DNA of 64,000 nt from Cinclus cinclus (GCF_963662255.1 NC_085052.1:8621807-8685806); one strand, 5' to 3'; counted from the first letter of the stretch, positions 23,218-36,480 are shown. Program-made: numbers and translations. Notes: a model not told the origin generated them from the letters alone.

Positions 23218-26200
23218 GTTGTCTGTAGCAAAGCCCTCTTTAGCTGCAAGGCTGAAAGAAGCTGCTAGCCTGTACAGTGATGATAAGAAACCTGGAAGAG
23301 AAGAGGGAGATGGCAAGGAAGAAAATCTGGGAGGAGGGAGGGTGACTTGATGTGAAACCCTGAAGCAGAAAAATAAAGGTTTGCTTCAAAGCTAATGCTG
23401 TGTACAAACCCTTCTACCCCTGTTTGCTCTGTAAGGCACATGCCCAGCTAGAGACAGACTGTGCCTGCAAGGTAGGAACTCTGATGGAGTGACCAGAGAC
23501 TCAGATGCTTTATTGACCAAGTTCAAGCCACTAAAAAATGGATGAATGCAAAACTGACCCATCCTCTGTGCATTATATCAGCAAACACAGTCAGAACTAG
23601 TTATTGTCCCTTTTTTGCTTCCTTCTACTAACTTTGCATAGTAAAAGTTGATAAAACCTGATAAAAAATATAAACGCACCTGTATTTTTTCCTTCTTTAG
23701 TCCCAAAGTTTTTTCCACACCTAAACAGAACTTCTACTACAATGAAGTGCCAAGCTGTAGATTCTCTTTATAGACTTACAGAGGATCAGGTCACAGCTCT
23801 CATAAAATATCCAGCAATTAACTCTTTCTATAAAGTTCATTTGGCAAAAGAACCTTCAATCCTGCTTTCTCCTAATACAGCTTTCTGCTCCAGCCCCCGC
23901 AGCACATGTCAAGCTGAGAGCATTCCAGGTACTGTCTGGGCTACAGAGCCATGATAAATTAAGCACTGCACAGTTGCATGAATGAAATTAATATATGGAA
24001 CCATTTAAAGCATGTTAACGTTACTATAGGGAACTCCTACAGATAATCCCAAATTTCCTAATCCCTTGCACTTTCCACCCATGTGAAAGGATTAACGGTC
24101 CCAGTCCCAAGACCACTCATTTAGCAGAGCATTCTCAACATAGTCTCACTGAAACCACTGCTCCACTGCTTTCCACTCAGCTGTGGGTCCCAGTGGTCAA
24201 CTTTGTACTGTTCTCCCTCAGTAATCCTAAACAAACCTTTACCTTGTTGGTACCAGCCTATTTTATTCAGTCTTTCCTCAGGCTCACTCTTTTGATGCAT
24301 TTAAAGTAATTTTCACCACCTTCCAGAGCCCCACTACCCTGGGCAGTCACAAACTCACGTCCAGCAGCCCCACAGAGGATGAAACACCAGGCAATGCTCA
24401 CCATTGTCACCACTACCAATAGTAGCATCAAAGAGGGGCAGAAAGGCTACCAAAGGCACTGTGTATCTTCTTCATGCAGGAAAATATTTTCCCTCAAGAA
24501 AGAGATGTCAATATACTGAGAAACACGTATATTTCATAAAGGGAAAAGGAAGGGATGCCAATCTCAGAAATCAAAGAGATATTCTCCATATCCCTTATTA
24601 GAGACATGAAGCCATTTCCACTTCTGTTCTGCTCAGGGGGGATTCCTCATACATTTCACATGCAAACAGCCAGAGAAAGCAGGACTTAGGAAGAGACAAG
24701 CAAAAACACACCGTATCCTTGGCAGCTTAAGACCAACTTTGCTAGCATTCACTAAATATTCCAGGGAATCCTGCCCTGTAGCCTCTCATGCAGAGAGAAA
24801 CCCTTCTCTACCACTTCCCAGACAGATACCAGAGCCCCAGAGAAATGCAGCACAGACCTTTCATTTCTCCTCTCCACAATATGCAGCAGGTCTAAACAGT
24901 AGAAACATTGGTTGTTTGTCATTACAACTTCTGCATATATTTACAGAAGACAAAGTGAATAATTTAAGATTATTATCAGGGTATAAATCAATTGGCAGCA
25001 GACACTTTGGAAATTAACTCAACTATTAGTTATTCTGGAGCAAAAAATAGAAGAAGGAAAAGTTTTCTTTGTAGTGTGACTGCCTCATCAGCTTTATTCT
25101 TTTTTCCAAATCACATGGTTGCCCCCAGCTGCCAACTACTTTCATTTCAATTTTGTTTTGATTCCGTGATTTTAATTTCTCCTTTCCAGTAGTGGTCAAA
25201 ATTACTGGCAGGAGTAAAGCCACTGATGAAACTTCCTCCCCCAAAAATCTCACCTGATTAACTCCAATGATGAGCACATTTTCACAGGGATCTCATGTTT
25301 ATTTAACATAACTCAGAGAAGGTGCCAAGGTGATTTACAGATAGTGCTAACAGATGCAAATATACCTGACAGGAACCACCAGGTACAGACACAACACACA
25401 AGCAGCAAACACTCCAAAGCCATGTGTCTTGAAAACGTTTTCCTTAATGGTCTGATGGCTGTTACTGGCTCTCTGCAGCATCACAACTACAACTCCCCCC
25501 CAGAGAAGTATAGAGCTATCCTATAAATGACATCAAACCAAAGAAAGACCAAGGTGAAGACTACTGTAAGGAAAGTCCCCCCTAACATGCTTGATTCTAC
25601 CCTAGTATGTAGAAAACAAAACCACAAAATGACTCCAAAATAGAAACATACAGGTTGGTGGATGCTTCTGGTGAATTTGGTAAGAAAACTACTCTGTTGT
25701 TATTCCCTCAACCAAATCCTACATGGAGGGGGGAGGGAAGTGGGGTACCTGATGATCAACTTCATGCTTTCTCACTTAAATTTATTAACACAGAATGTGG
25801 GAGCAGATGGGCTTTCAGAAATGTAGAGTATTTAACTGGTGAGTAAATGCTCCCTCATAACCAAGGCATTGATTTAACTCAACTGCCATTGCCACCTGGG
25901 CTGCTGGAAGCTGGAAAAGTTTCAGTTCTTCCCTCAGATGGGGAAAGCAGCCAGATATGTCCAGGATGACCAGCCAACCTGCCAAAGCCCTTCCTCAATA
26001 TTTCCTTATTCAAAGGGCAGTTATAGGCACTTTCTGTTTCTAGCCCTCCTCTTTTAATCTTAAGATTAAAAGGCAGATATGGGAGCTTGGAAGATTTTTT
26101 TAACTTTTTTTAAAAAAAGAAACCTATGGTATTTTGATTTAATTTTTAATACACTCCCCACATGATAGCCATCTCCAGTCATTCTTTGATACTGCCTTGC

Positions 26201-26272
26201 ACCCATCCAGCAACCCACTCCCTAAGCCAAGGTCTATTTAAAGACCATTCCCATGAGGAAAGTATGCTCAGC

Positions 26273-26404
26273 CCCATTCTGCATAGGGGCAGGACAGAGG
26301 AGAGGGATTTTGAGTAGTCTGCTCCAAAAATGAAAACAGGAAGTTTATGGCAGAGCTGGAAATAGATCCCACATCGCAGTTCTCCATCACTGCACGGCCC
26401 CACA
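26273..26404 (+). repeat. MIR-like SINE fragment
   Basis: Follows the MIR order on the plus strand: CCCATTCTGCATAGGGGCAG for the usual CCCATTTTACAGATGGGGAA, then AACAGGAAGTTTATGGCAGA and GCTGGAAATAGATCCC for the usual AGTGGCAGAGCTGGGAATAGAACCC, then a decayed 3' end with CACTGCACGGCCCCACA. MIR and related CORE-SINEs are old amniote repeats that survive at low density in birds. Confidence 0.65.
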
Positions 26405-28324
26405 CCACCTCCAGCCTTTCTCCTATGGTGGGTGATGTTCTGCACTGCTCCTGTGGCCCCGTGGGGCTCCAGGCAAGAGCAGGACCTGTGACAGTGGGCA
26501 GATCTGGGACCCACCAGGGCAGGCAGCACACCAGCAGCAAGGCTGACCCTCAGCAACCAGTGATAACAAACAAGCAGGGTCTGAGGTCTCTGTCCTGGAG
26601 CAGAACCAGCACTGCAATCTTCAGGGCATGGCAGGCTGCTCCTGCCTTCCCCACTGCTTGCTATTCTCAGGTATTGTCCTGCTTTTGGAGCTGGGAGAAA
26701 AATAGCCTCGAGTACAGCAGTCCCATTCAGCACTGCTTCCCCTCTCCTTGCTCAGGTCACAAACCTAACAGGTCAGGTCACACAGAATGCCAATATTAGC
26801 AGATAACAGGGGCATTTTTAAAGTTCTAAATTAAACTAAATTTGCTAGGACAGGCAGGTCATTCACCAAGTTATCCCTTGGTTTACTCTTTTTTTTACCT
26901 ATTGAAATGGCCCACAGCAGCAAGTCCCTGCATGAAGCCCAGCCAGCACAAAAAAGTGGGATGTTGGCAAGGTGGAACCGGCAGCACGACACCTTTTCAT
27001 GCACCATCTCATTCTCCATCCCAACCCACATCCTCTCCTCACTGTCTGACTGCCTTTGTTGGGGTGGAGAGATGGCACCTTGGATAAAGCTGCCTCCTGT
27101 GCCCATAGAGGGCTGCCCATGCCCAGCAGCACCTGCAGCTTCCCAGGCACAGCTCTCCCATACCTGCACCCCTGGGACCAAGGAGACCCATGCTGGCACA
27201 GCAGAGCTCTTATTCAGAGAAAAGGTCGGTCCTCAAAAATGTTTTTTTTTTGGATAAATACTCCTGGATGACTGTGAAAATGAAAGGGAAGAAGACAACT
27301 GTATGTTGCCCATCCACACTGATAATAATGGGTGTAAGAAAAATGCAAACAGAAGTCCCCAAGTCTTTGTTACCAGAGACTACTTCATGTTGAGAAGATA
27401 GGCCTTTCTCCCACATATGGCATTTATTTTTCTGTGCGTTGCTTCATTCAACAGCAAAATCTAAGCTAGTCACAGCCCTCCCTCCCACTCCTCTGATACC
27501 ATCCTATACTTTTCAGTGACTTGGTGCTTGGTGTGACTTGCACTGGTCAACACAAAGAAGAGGGAATTAAACCCTTAGGATAAGGCTCAAGCATAAGTGA
27601 ATGCTCCAAAAAAGCATTTCAAGGGACAGAAATAAAACTTCTCTAATTTAGATCCCCTAAAATTAGGTGCATGGGATTTCCTACACCCTGACCCTCAGTT
27701 TTAGTTTCAGATACAACTTAACTTCCCCAGAAGAGCTCAAGGATGACACAGCTTATTTTTTTAATAAGATTAATCATCTTCATATAAAATACTAACAGAG
27801 GTCACAGGGAGGGAAGGACTGAACTTGAATTAAGCACTGTCAGTTCACCTTCTTCCAAAACTTCAGAGCAGTTATGAAAAATACACTTTAAATAAGAAAC
27901 AGACTCAGTGCTGGGAAGTCAAAGAGAAGGTGGATAGCGTGGGGAGCAGGTTATTTCAAACCTCCAGGGGAAATCCTCAGCAGAAAGCAGGAGCCAAGAG
28001 CTGTGGCTTCCTAGCAGTGGATTTCTGGCTCTGCTATGGTCTCCAGAGCCAGCTCCCAGGAAAGCAAGGACAGGGTCTATGGGGCAGTGTGACCAACCCA
28101 ACCTACATGAGTGCTAGAAAAGGGCAAGCCCCAGGTATTTTGGCAGTAGTTCCCCCACCTCCAACTCCTGTTTCAGGAGTACACACGCATCAGGGAAGCT
28201 GGGGGACAGCGGCAGACACTGCTGTCCTTGACAGCAGAGCAGCAGAAAGAAGAGTCTCACCCTTTTTTCTCCCTTCTCCTTAAGAGCTTGCTGCCTCACA
28301 AAGCCCTTAGTCACACTTGATTTT

Positions 28325-28680
28325 TCCAGTTCCTTTTACACAAAATACGGCATAATAACAAAATAAAACAGGGACCCGGAGAACAATGAGTTCAACAGAT
28401 TAATGGACAGGCGCAGCCATCTTCAGCTTTTATAGCCATCAGCCCTGAAGAGCACTCCCTTCCCACAGCCTTTGAAATGAGCTTCAGCAGTCCTTGGACC
28501 TTTCAGGCAGCTGACAAACACGCACCTTCCTTTCTCAACTAAATCCCAAAGACTCATCTTCTGCCCGCGTGCCAGTCAATCTTATCATCATTATTAAAGT
28601 TTTATTGGCACAACAATGCAAACTCTGAGCACAATGCATTAACCTTGTAAAAATAACTGAAAGAAGCCAGGTAATGGAAA
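28325..28680. promoter_or_regulatory. Candidate conserved non-coding element
   Basis: Contains CAGATTAATGGACAGGCGC, TTTTATAGCC, CAATCTTATCATCATTATTA and TTTTATTGGCACAACAATGC with retained CpGs (TACGGC, CCCGGAG, CCCGCGTGCC). Dense homeodomain, CDX-like and GATA-like words in unique sequence suggest an enhancer. Visual inference only. Confidence 0.27.
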
Positions 28681-28725
28681 GAGCAGGGGAAAGCTTTTTC
28701 ATCTCTCTCCCTGAAGACAGAGTGT

Positions 28726-28741
28726 GGGGGGGGGGGGGGGG
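28726..28741. repeat. G homopolymer (16 G)
   Basis: Uninterrupted 16-G run following AGTGT; probably length-variable and hard to sequence. Confidence 0.9.
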
Positions 28742-31424
28742 AGAATCATGCAGCGCTCTCAGCAGTGCTGAGTCATCACAAAAAGGATTTCCAATCTCTC
28801 CCCTCATCCCTCGAAAACCACCCACAACTTCTTGAAGACACCTTGGAAGTACTGTTCTCTGACCCAACTTGTCATCTGAAATTCCTTTCCCTAAAAGACA
28901 ATACAATCCTGTACTACTATAGCATATTCAAAAAAGGAAGGGGGGGAAAAATGTCAATGTCCAGGAAAGTAGGAAAGGTTACACTCAGCAGACAAGGACT
29001 CCTATTTTCACCATAGCAACAAGCCTATTTAGAATATGGCCTACCTGCATCAAAGAGCAGCCACAAGAAGCTAAATGTAAGTCTAGTGGTACATTCAAGC
29101 ACTAAGATGAAGAAGCAGCTCACATAAGCATGTCAATGGAACACTTCCAATTACATTACATGCACAATTATCAGGGTTTGCTCTGAATCTCCTTGCTTGA
29201 TGTGTTTTTGTTTGTTTGTTTGTTTGTTTGAATCCAGGTAAGAGTAGCAGGGATGGGGCGTGGCATTATGGAAGGTGCAAGGAAGGATCAAAAGGAAGCA
29301 ATCCCAGTGACTTGGGTTTCAAAAGGAGAGACTTCACTGGGAGGCATTACAGGAGGAAGTTGCTAGCTAGGACAGAAACAGGAAGTTACTCACTGATTGT
29401 TAATTTGATTCTAAACAGGGTGAAAAGTATACCTCAATGACCACTGTTGAAGTCCTCAATTCTCCAACAGAGAGAAGGTACAGTTCACATGAAAAACCTT
29501 AATTCACACCTCAAACACCTGAAAAACTTTCTCCATACTTGAGAGAGAAAACTAACCAGCCACTGGAAATTATGGTCAGAATAAACACCATACTCCCATA
29601 GGGGTAATGCTCAGGTGGGAGAATATACCTGCATCCATCAGAATAGTACAGAATAGCACAGGGACAGCCATAACTCATAGAGGACTCACATTTATCACAT
29701 AAAGTGTATCACATTTAGTGATACAACAAGCAGCATCCTGACTGATCTCTCAGTATAATTATTGCTATTTAAAAAAATTATGCTAAGACACTCTAGGAAT
29801 CCCATATTTAGCCTCCAAGCACACGCCTGCCGCTGCTTCTTTCAAAGTTCTTACATGTAAGAGCAGCTGCCCAAAGAATGTCTAGATTTTTAAAGAAGTG
29901 GAGGGAAGATCTTTAAACCATTCTCTGTCTACAAGAGGAGTGGCAGTCATTTCACTCATTCAGGTAGGAGACTGAGGAGAATTGCTTGATGACTGGGAAG
30001 TGGACTAGAACAAAAAGACTCAGACAGATGGTACATAAGATTACCTTAAGCCATTTATTTCTGATATTTAAAATATAAATGGAAGCTTTTCTTAAGCAAG
30101 AACATTAACAGGTCATAAGAGATTCCTGGTCTGTCATACAGACCAGAAGAAGGTGAGGCCATCTCAGACACTCCCATTGCAAAGGTGCCCATCAAAACTG
30201 CCACCAGCAGTTCAGGAAACTCAAAAGACCAACTTGTTATCATCTGAAAATACAGTCATGTATTTCTATTCATAATTAGATAAAAAATAACTCCAATAAG
30301 AACAACACAAGGGAGCTGATTTGCAAGTCTGTACAGAAATCTACCAAATTGAATTTTACTTTTTTTACACTTTTATTTTTTTTTGTTTAAAATCTGAAAA
30401 GGTAATAATGAAAAAGTCAACCACAATAAAAAGTTCAAGAAAATCTTTGCTTGAAAGAGAATGCACCAAGTATTAAATAGACACTGCTGAAAGCATTTGC
30501 AAGATATCCTTTCCATTTTCCAAAGCATTGCTTCATAATGCCTCACTTCCATGAGCCTTCCATGGCAGTCAGTAGGAAGTGCTGGGGGACTGGTGCCAAG
30601 AGGTGTGATGGGGTTTCTCCACTGGTGAAGGACATAATGTTGGCTGGCCAGAGCCACTCCTCCACCTCTTCAAAGGTCCAGCAAGGACCTGAACAGGATT
30701 CAGGGAGACTGAGCTACACGCCACAAAATGAACAACTTCACATTCAGCCCAGGAAAGGAAAAACGCAGACTAGAGGTGATGAGCAATCTCTGGTTGAAGC
30801 ATCAGTTGCTTATTTTTCTAATTTTTCTTTACTATGGTCCTACCTTTACTGCATGTAGAAATAAACACCTTAAAAATCAGTTCTGGAATTAATTAAACTG
30901 GACTCATACAATCTCTTGTGCAATTGCTAAAATCAGGCCACATTTCCATGATGTTTATCACACATCTGCAGTACCAGATCATCCAGCATCTCTCCAGCTA
31001 GGGTGTGGGCACTCAATTATGTTCTTGTCAAATTAACAAGAGACCATGGTATGGAGTTTACGTCCATGGCTGGAGGCCAGATGATACCTGATCTGGCTTG
31101 AAGTCTGCCAGGACACTGCAGCTCCAAAAGATTTTAAAAACCAGAAACTGGTGGGGAGGCGTTATACAAGTTCAGTACTTTTGTTTCCTGAGGCTGCAGC
31201 ATGTCTCCTTGCAATCTGATTAGCTAGTCTATGCAGCCAAAACCTCGGCCTTAGAATCAGCTCTACGGTCGTTTCCAGCTCTACACACATTAGGACAACA
31301 ATATAGACCACTGATTTAAGAAACTGTACAGGGAGTAGTACTCAGTGGAATATGCTGATTTCTAAATCACACCCTTATGTAAACACAGGCTACTTTGTGT
31401 CTAGATCCTGTTTGAATGCTGTTG
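28742..31424. other. Intron segment, nothing named
   Basis: AT-rich unique sequence with the (TTTG)n repeat and a T/A run near 30360-30385. No exon, RNA gene or named transposon is recognisable. Confidence 0.5.
29206..29230. repeat. (TTTG)n microsatellite
   Basis: About six tandem TTTG units within the tract. Confidence 0.85.
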
Positions 31425-31568
31425 TTCCTATTGTACAAATGGGGAAACTGAGACAAACAGCAATTAAAGGAGATGCCTGAGGTCATGTCTTAGGTCTAGC
31501 AATCATCAGAGGAATCTGGATTCCCAACTCCTACTTGTATTTTTAAACCACTAAACCACGATCCTTCC
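31425..31568 (+). repeat. MIR-like SINE fragment
   Basis: CCTATTGTACAAATGGGGAA followed by ACTGAGACAAACAGCAATTA and GGAGATGCCTGAGGTCATG matches the MIR core (CCATTTTACAGATGAGGAAACTGAGGC ... TTGCCCAAGGTCACAC in substance). The 3' part, GGATTCCCAACTCC then ACCACTAAACCACGATCCTT, fits the MIR end (motif GGATTYGAACCC, then CTTTCCACTACACCAC). This is the clearest of the three MIR-like copies in the window. Confidence 0.75.
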
Positions 31569-32702
31569 CAGTTCAAGTACAGTTTCAAGTTCAAGGACTC
31601 ACTGAGAAAAACAGGAGCAGACTCTGTCAGATGCATATGCAGGCTGAAATGTTTCTCAAAACACAAGTAACCTTCTAAAAAAAATCTAACTACTTTAAAA
31701 AAGAGAAAATTCATTGTAATATAGTCTTAGCTGAAGCCTGAATATTTTTCCACCAGGGAAGCAAAGTAAATACAAAACCAGTGACATCTAAGTACACAGG
31801 CCGATTACAGCTTTACTTTCAAAAGAGCTTTGATTGATCTTTTTTGATAGACCTGAAATAAATTAAACTAGATTGACTCACTTGAGAATGGGCTGTAATC
31901 CTTTAGTCAGATCCTGAAGAACTCAAACCAAACCAGCTGTTAATTTAGGCTTTATAAGATAAAGCCTGAGAAATCCAACCTGATGTACCCCAGAGCAATG
32001 GCTTACATCATCTCTGCAAGCAATCAACTTGCTGCTTCTTTTAGGAGCTAATCAGTGCTCTCTACCATGTGGGTGCCAAACTTGTTTTCTGCCTCTCCAG
32101 CAGACTCCACAGCCAAAGTAGGAGGGAGGAAGAAAGAGCAAGGGATAAGAGGGTGTAATTTAAAAGATTCAGCTGTTGACTTCATGAAACACATTGCACA
32201 GGCTGTCCCAACATTGAGAGAGGGGGGGGAAAAAAGAAACCACATGAGCCGACGTACAATAACTATTTCAATTCAAACAATTGCTGGATCTTGGTCAGGA
32301 ATAAACTGCCCAAATCAACATTCACAACTTGGAAGGGGAATGGAGGGGAAGGAAGAGGAGAACCCACACATTTGAGGAACCAGATACAGACAGAAAAGAG
32401 AGGGTCAGTTAAAGCCTTACATGAAACAACAAATTAGGCAAAATAAAAGGTGGGGCTTTCCAGCTCTCACAATCCAGTAATAAAAACATGCCTATCATTT
32501 TCTCATTCTCCCATCTAAAATTTAGTTTGCAAAAAACACTTCTTCCTGAAATGCCCTGTTTGTAGAACCCAAGGGGATCATACTATAAATCAAATTCAAG
32601 GATTTGAGGTGCTTTCAAACTGATTTTGTCCATCAAGGAAAAGAAAGCAATGAGGGCTCTTGGATGAAGAAAGCAGCAACTGATTCTTATGGTACCATTA
32701 AT

Positions 32703-32760
32703 GTGGTGTGTGTATATATATCTGTATATGTGTGTGTGTGTGTAATGTACACACATACAT
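32703..32760. repeat. (TG)n / (TA)n dinucleotide repeat
   Basis: Alternating TG and TA blocks, including TGTGTGTGTGTGTGT, then ACACACATACATA. Confidence 0.85.
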
Positions 32761-33162
32761 AGAGAAATTACAAAAAGGTGTTCCATGCAACAGACAGGAA
32801 CACCACTCTGAAATCATTCACAAAAAGAGGCTAGCATAATTCAAATGGAAAAAAAAATATATATATGACTTTGAGTCATAAATCTTTATATAAAGGGAAA
32901 AAGGGAAGCGAGTCTTAAGACACAATTTGAATTCCACCAGACACTCAATAAACCCTTGGCAATAACATGTCCAACAGGGTGACTTACTCCTGCAAGACAA
33001 CTGTGTCCCAGCCAGGTACTTCTGGGAGGGAGCAGTGCGATCTGTGCTAAACACATGAGAGCTCCCGGAGAAAGCCGCAGCTCTGCAGAAGACGAAGCTG
33101 AAGATTACTCCAGGTGCCCAAGGTGGCAATTGCAGTCTCTGTGACAAGAAGACCACTCTTGA

Positions 33163-33212
33163 GGCAGCTGGGAGGGGAGGAGAGGGGAGGGGGGGAAAAA
33201 GGAGGAAAAGTA
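33163..33212. repeat. Purine-rich G/A tract
   Basis: GGGAGGGGAGGAGAGGGGAG-type sequence followed by GGGGGG and AAAAA; low-complexity DNA in a moderately GC-rich stretch. Confidence 0.7.
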
Positions 33213-35321
33213 GTGCAAGTGTCATAGGCACTGAGCAAATCACATCAGCCAAACCACTAGTCAGGGAGAAAACGCCCCATCAGTGGGTAGTTCCTGTGTG
33301 CTTGGTTTTACCACTGTAAATGCAAGTTCTTTTTAGAGGACTCCAAGCAGGATTTCATTGATTAAGTTCACAGTTATCTCTTCCCACTACAGGAAAGGAA
33401 CATGGCAGGGTGTTGTTAAGAGTTGTAATGCTGGTTTATATTCCTGCCCCTCAAGGTAACAATGCTGTACCAAAACATCAAACTGGTGTTTCTACTATCA
33501 AACTATTATCAAATACAATACTTGCCCACATTTTCCTTGGTTCAGAGTATAACTGAATGCAGCAAAACACATTCCTAGCACTTACTAGAAACACCTCAGT
33601 AGCGCTCAGCAGCCCTGCTCAATATCCATCAAAAACAAAGTCACAACTCTGCTCTGGTCAGCAGCGCTCCAAGGAAATTGTGGGCAAAGGAGAGGAGACT
33701 ATAAATGCCTTGAGATACTTCTGGAGACTATCCAGGAATAACAGAGGTGGCCTCGGATACAGGCTTGCACCACGCAGTTTTATCCCGGCAAACAAGTGGA
33801 TACAAGTAAACAGCGTTGCCTCACTCAGGTCCCAGAGGCGCTGGCGCTTGAGACACAAGTCCTCCATCAGCCTCTCAGCACTAACACACTCCAGCTGTGG
33901 GGCAGCTCCAGGCCCCCCAGCCCCCTGCCCTGACCCTCCCCAGCTCAGTGAAGAAGCCAGCACTGCCACGCAGGGCATGGGCACACTTTGTTTGGCCATC
34001 TGGGAGGTGGTCCCATCTTTGACCGCCATAAACCTCCTAAGTGACAAACAGGAGCAAGAACTCAGCTCATTGTCTTTAGCATCTAGGTCTGTCCACATCA
34101 GCTTCTTGCAAGAATTTAATCAACTCAACCTCATTATTTTCTCACTTTCCCCACCTAAAATACGATCAGCACCTCCTCAGGCTGTCCTCTTGGGACTTCA
34201 ACCACATTAACACACCAAGATGCTTGGCTCCCCATGCCATTGATTACCCACTCAGGTTCTCTTTGTTTATCAAGGTCCAACAGTTAATTTTAAAATCTTT
34301 TCTCAATTTTACATATTTTAAACAGCCAGCAGATGTGAAGTATGAAGGGGGGAAGGAGGATTGTTGAGGCAAATACGGTATGTTACTTGGCTCCATTTGC
34401 CATTTCATGTAACTTCCTGCATCACTGAAGAAAGATCCAGCAAACATTCAGAGGAAAAATAACAAATAATCAGCACAATAGGGTAGAGAGATTCCTCCAC
34501 ATACCCCCTTCTCTATTCTTTTTCTTCATCTATCCATAGATTATTTCCCCTGACCATCTCTGATGTGGACATACATTCCAATATTGCTGTAGGACTACAC
34601 AGTGTCTCCTCTCAACACCCATTCCTAGCATATGGAAAAACATGTCCAAACCCTGGGACAAATTAATAAATTCCTCAGGCCTTGAGTTATCACAGTCTTC
34701 TATCTTCATTTAGGAAGGGCACGACTGTCTCTAGTTTCACCACAGAATTAGCTTGAGCCTTTTGGATTCCAGGCTTCTTTCTGTGGGATTCTGAAGCCCA
34801 CAAAGAAAAAGAAAAGCCACAAATTTGCTATCTCCTGAGGGCTGAAGGCACATTCACCCAGAGGTATTTTATATTTTTTCTAGGTAATCTGATCTTCTAT
34901 GCAGAGACAATGTATTCTAAGTAGAACCTTGCTTACTGCTCAGGGAAACAACTTCAAAGAAATACAGAAAAAAAGTTGAGCTTCTAAACCCAAAGAAAAA
35001 AAAAATTAAGGAATTACTTTATAAAGTATTATTCAGGGTTTTTTAAATTAACTTAAGCAACAAGACTGCTACTGCTACTGTTGCCTTTATAGAAACCATA
35101 TTTGTTCACAAAGTGAGATTTTGGAGGCACGGTTTATAATTTTAAGTCTGCAATCCACAGCAGCTGAGAGCACAATATTAGAGTCAGAGATCACAAAATC
35201 ATACTGAATCCTTCACACAGCACCATCCAGCATTTGAGACACCGCTGCACCGTACAGATTGGCACAGGCACTTCGTTGTGCAAGGAAGGTTGCAAAAAAG
35301 TTCGATGCAAACTTTATACCC

Positions 35322-35428
35322 TTTTATTTGTCTAACAGCAGTGCCCAAAGGCACCACCAGAGAACAGAGTCCTTTTGTGCTAAGTACTGTACAAACAAGA
35401 GAGTGAGAATGACTGACCCTGCCCAAAA
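35322..35428 (+). repeat. Ancient amniote interspersed repeat
   Basis: TTTTATTTGTCTAACAGCAG, then GTGCCCAAAGGCACCACC, then TTTTGTGCTAAGTACTGTAC followed by AAACAAGAGAG and TGACTGACCCTGCCC. This matches, in order, a repeat very common in turtles and crocodilians (theme: TTTGTATTACAGCAGTGCC, AGAGGCC, TTGTGCTAGGCGCTGTAC, AAACAC, CAGTCCCTGCCCCAAAGAG). I am sure of the theme but not of the database family name. Confidence 0.75.
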
Positions 35429-35929
35429 AACAGATGGGAGTGAACGAGGGAGGCTCGGAAAAGGGAAACTGCTCGAATGAGAGACCAGTGAAATGCAACA
35501 TCGATGCTAAGGAACATATTGCCTGTCTGAGTGGGCGACACACAGAACTAGTAACAAAGAAAACCATCTCCCTGGATCTCCCCAAAGACTGGTCCCTGTC
35601 CCAGCTAAAACAAGTGTCCCTGAGCAAGCATCCCAGGAACTTCCTACAACACATCAAGCACTTCCACACACCACATCCAGCCTTCCCAAACCTTGTGACT
35701 AAAAACAAGGGAAACAAATGAGCTGACTTTGTTCTGCTGGAAAGCTGGGTCCCTCCCCTCGCCAGGGGAATTAAACTCCTGGTTCTAGTACTGGAGGATA
35801 AAGCATCAGGTTTCAGAAATCATGGCACTTTTAGCTATGGGAAGGGCTGCCAGCAGCTGAGATGTAAAAATTGCTCATCTCAGACTTGTGGTCAGAGTTA
35901 ACATTTAGGGATATTTCCACATACAAACA

Positions 35930-36480
35930 GATAAGGAGGGAATGCTTTCCTGGCAGATTTATTAATCTGTAAATGCTGGCTGAAGACACTGAGCCGTTTG
36001 GAACAGCAGAGTCCTAGGGAGATGGATTAGCAACACAAGTGTGGATGAGGTGGCCGTGGGTGCATAATGCTAATTAAATATAATCTGCAATTTATAAAAT
36101 GGGTTTGTACATATAAAGCTACATTTCTCACCACTAATCACAAAAGATCACATAAAATCACCTTCTATAGCACGTGGGGGGGCTATACACTTATTAATTG
36201 GAATGAAACATCAGGGGGTGTTTACTGTGCCTATAAACTGTGCCCCCACTCTCATGAAAGCACTGCTACATCACCGACAGACTACAGTCCTGCTGCTGCA
36301 AGCTAGAAAATCAAAATAAAATCTTCAAGCAGGAGAGAATTCCTTGCAACCAAGAGATGGACATGCAGCAAAATGGTATAAAACAGGCAACAAATTTCCT
36401 CTTCCCGCTGCCACTAATTTCATGCCTATCAATAAGATTAATTATTCTGCTGCTCATTTTCTGTGTAGCCTTTTGTTTGC
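35930..36480. promoter_or_regulatory. Candidate conserved non-coding element
   Basis: Long run of unique AT-rich sequence with ATTTATTAATCTG, GCATAATGCTAATTAAATAT, CAATTTATAAAATGGG and CAATAAGATTAATTATTCTG, and isolated CpGs (GAGCCGTTTGG, GTGGCCGTGG, CACCGACAG). The density of homeodomain words, together with freedom from repeats, makes this one of the better enhancer candidates here. Function is inference. Confidence 0.33.

Larger units (their letters stand above)
20562..28324. other. Intron segment, sparse content
   Basis: Apart from the palindromic element at 21845-21933, a T29 run at 23189-23217 and a MIR-like fragment at 26273-26404, I see nothing I can name. Open frames at 26179-26799 on both strands overlap the MIR-like fragment and a GC-richer patch and are not protein-like. 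Confidence 0.55.
31569..35321. other. Intron segment, one long chance open frame
   Basis: Unique intron. It contains the longest open frame in the window (33557-34210, plus strand, 217 codons). That frame has no domain, signal peptide or repeat pattern that I recognise, and the opposite strand is also open over 33658-34098 for 146 codons, which points to composition rather than coding. Confidence 0.5.

Noticed and set aside
26179..26733. 184-codon open frame on the minus strand
   Set aside because: It runs through a MIR-like repeat fragment and a GC-richer patch, overlaps a 150-codon frame on the other strand, and has no protein-like features.
33557..34210. 217-codon open frame on the plus strand, the longest in the window
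   Set aside because: No recognisable domain or motif. The opposite strand is also open across much of it, and the amino-acid order looks random. One long frame in 64 kb of intron is expected by chance.
35199..35717. 172-codon open frame on the minus strand
   Set aside because: It overlaps the ancient repeat at 35322-35428, and open frames exist on the other strand over the same bases. Composition-driven.
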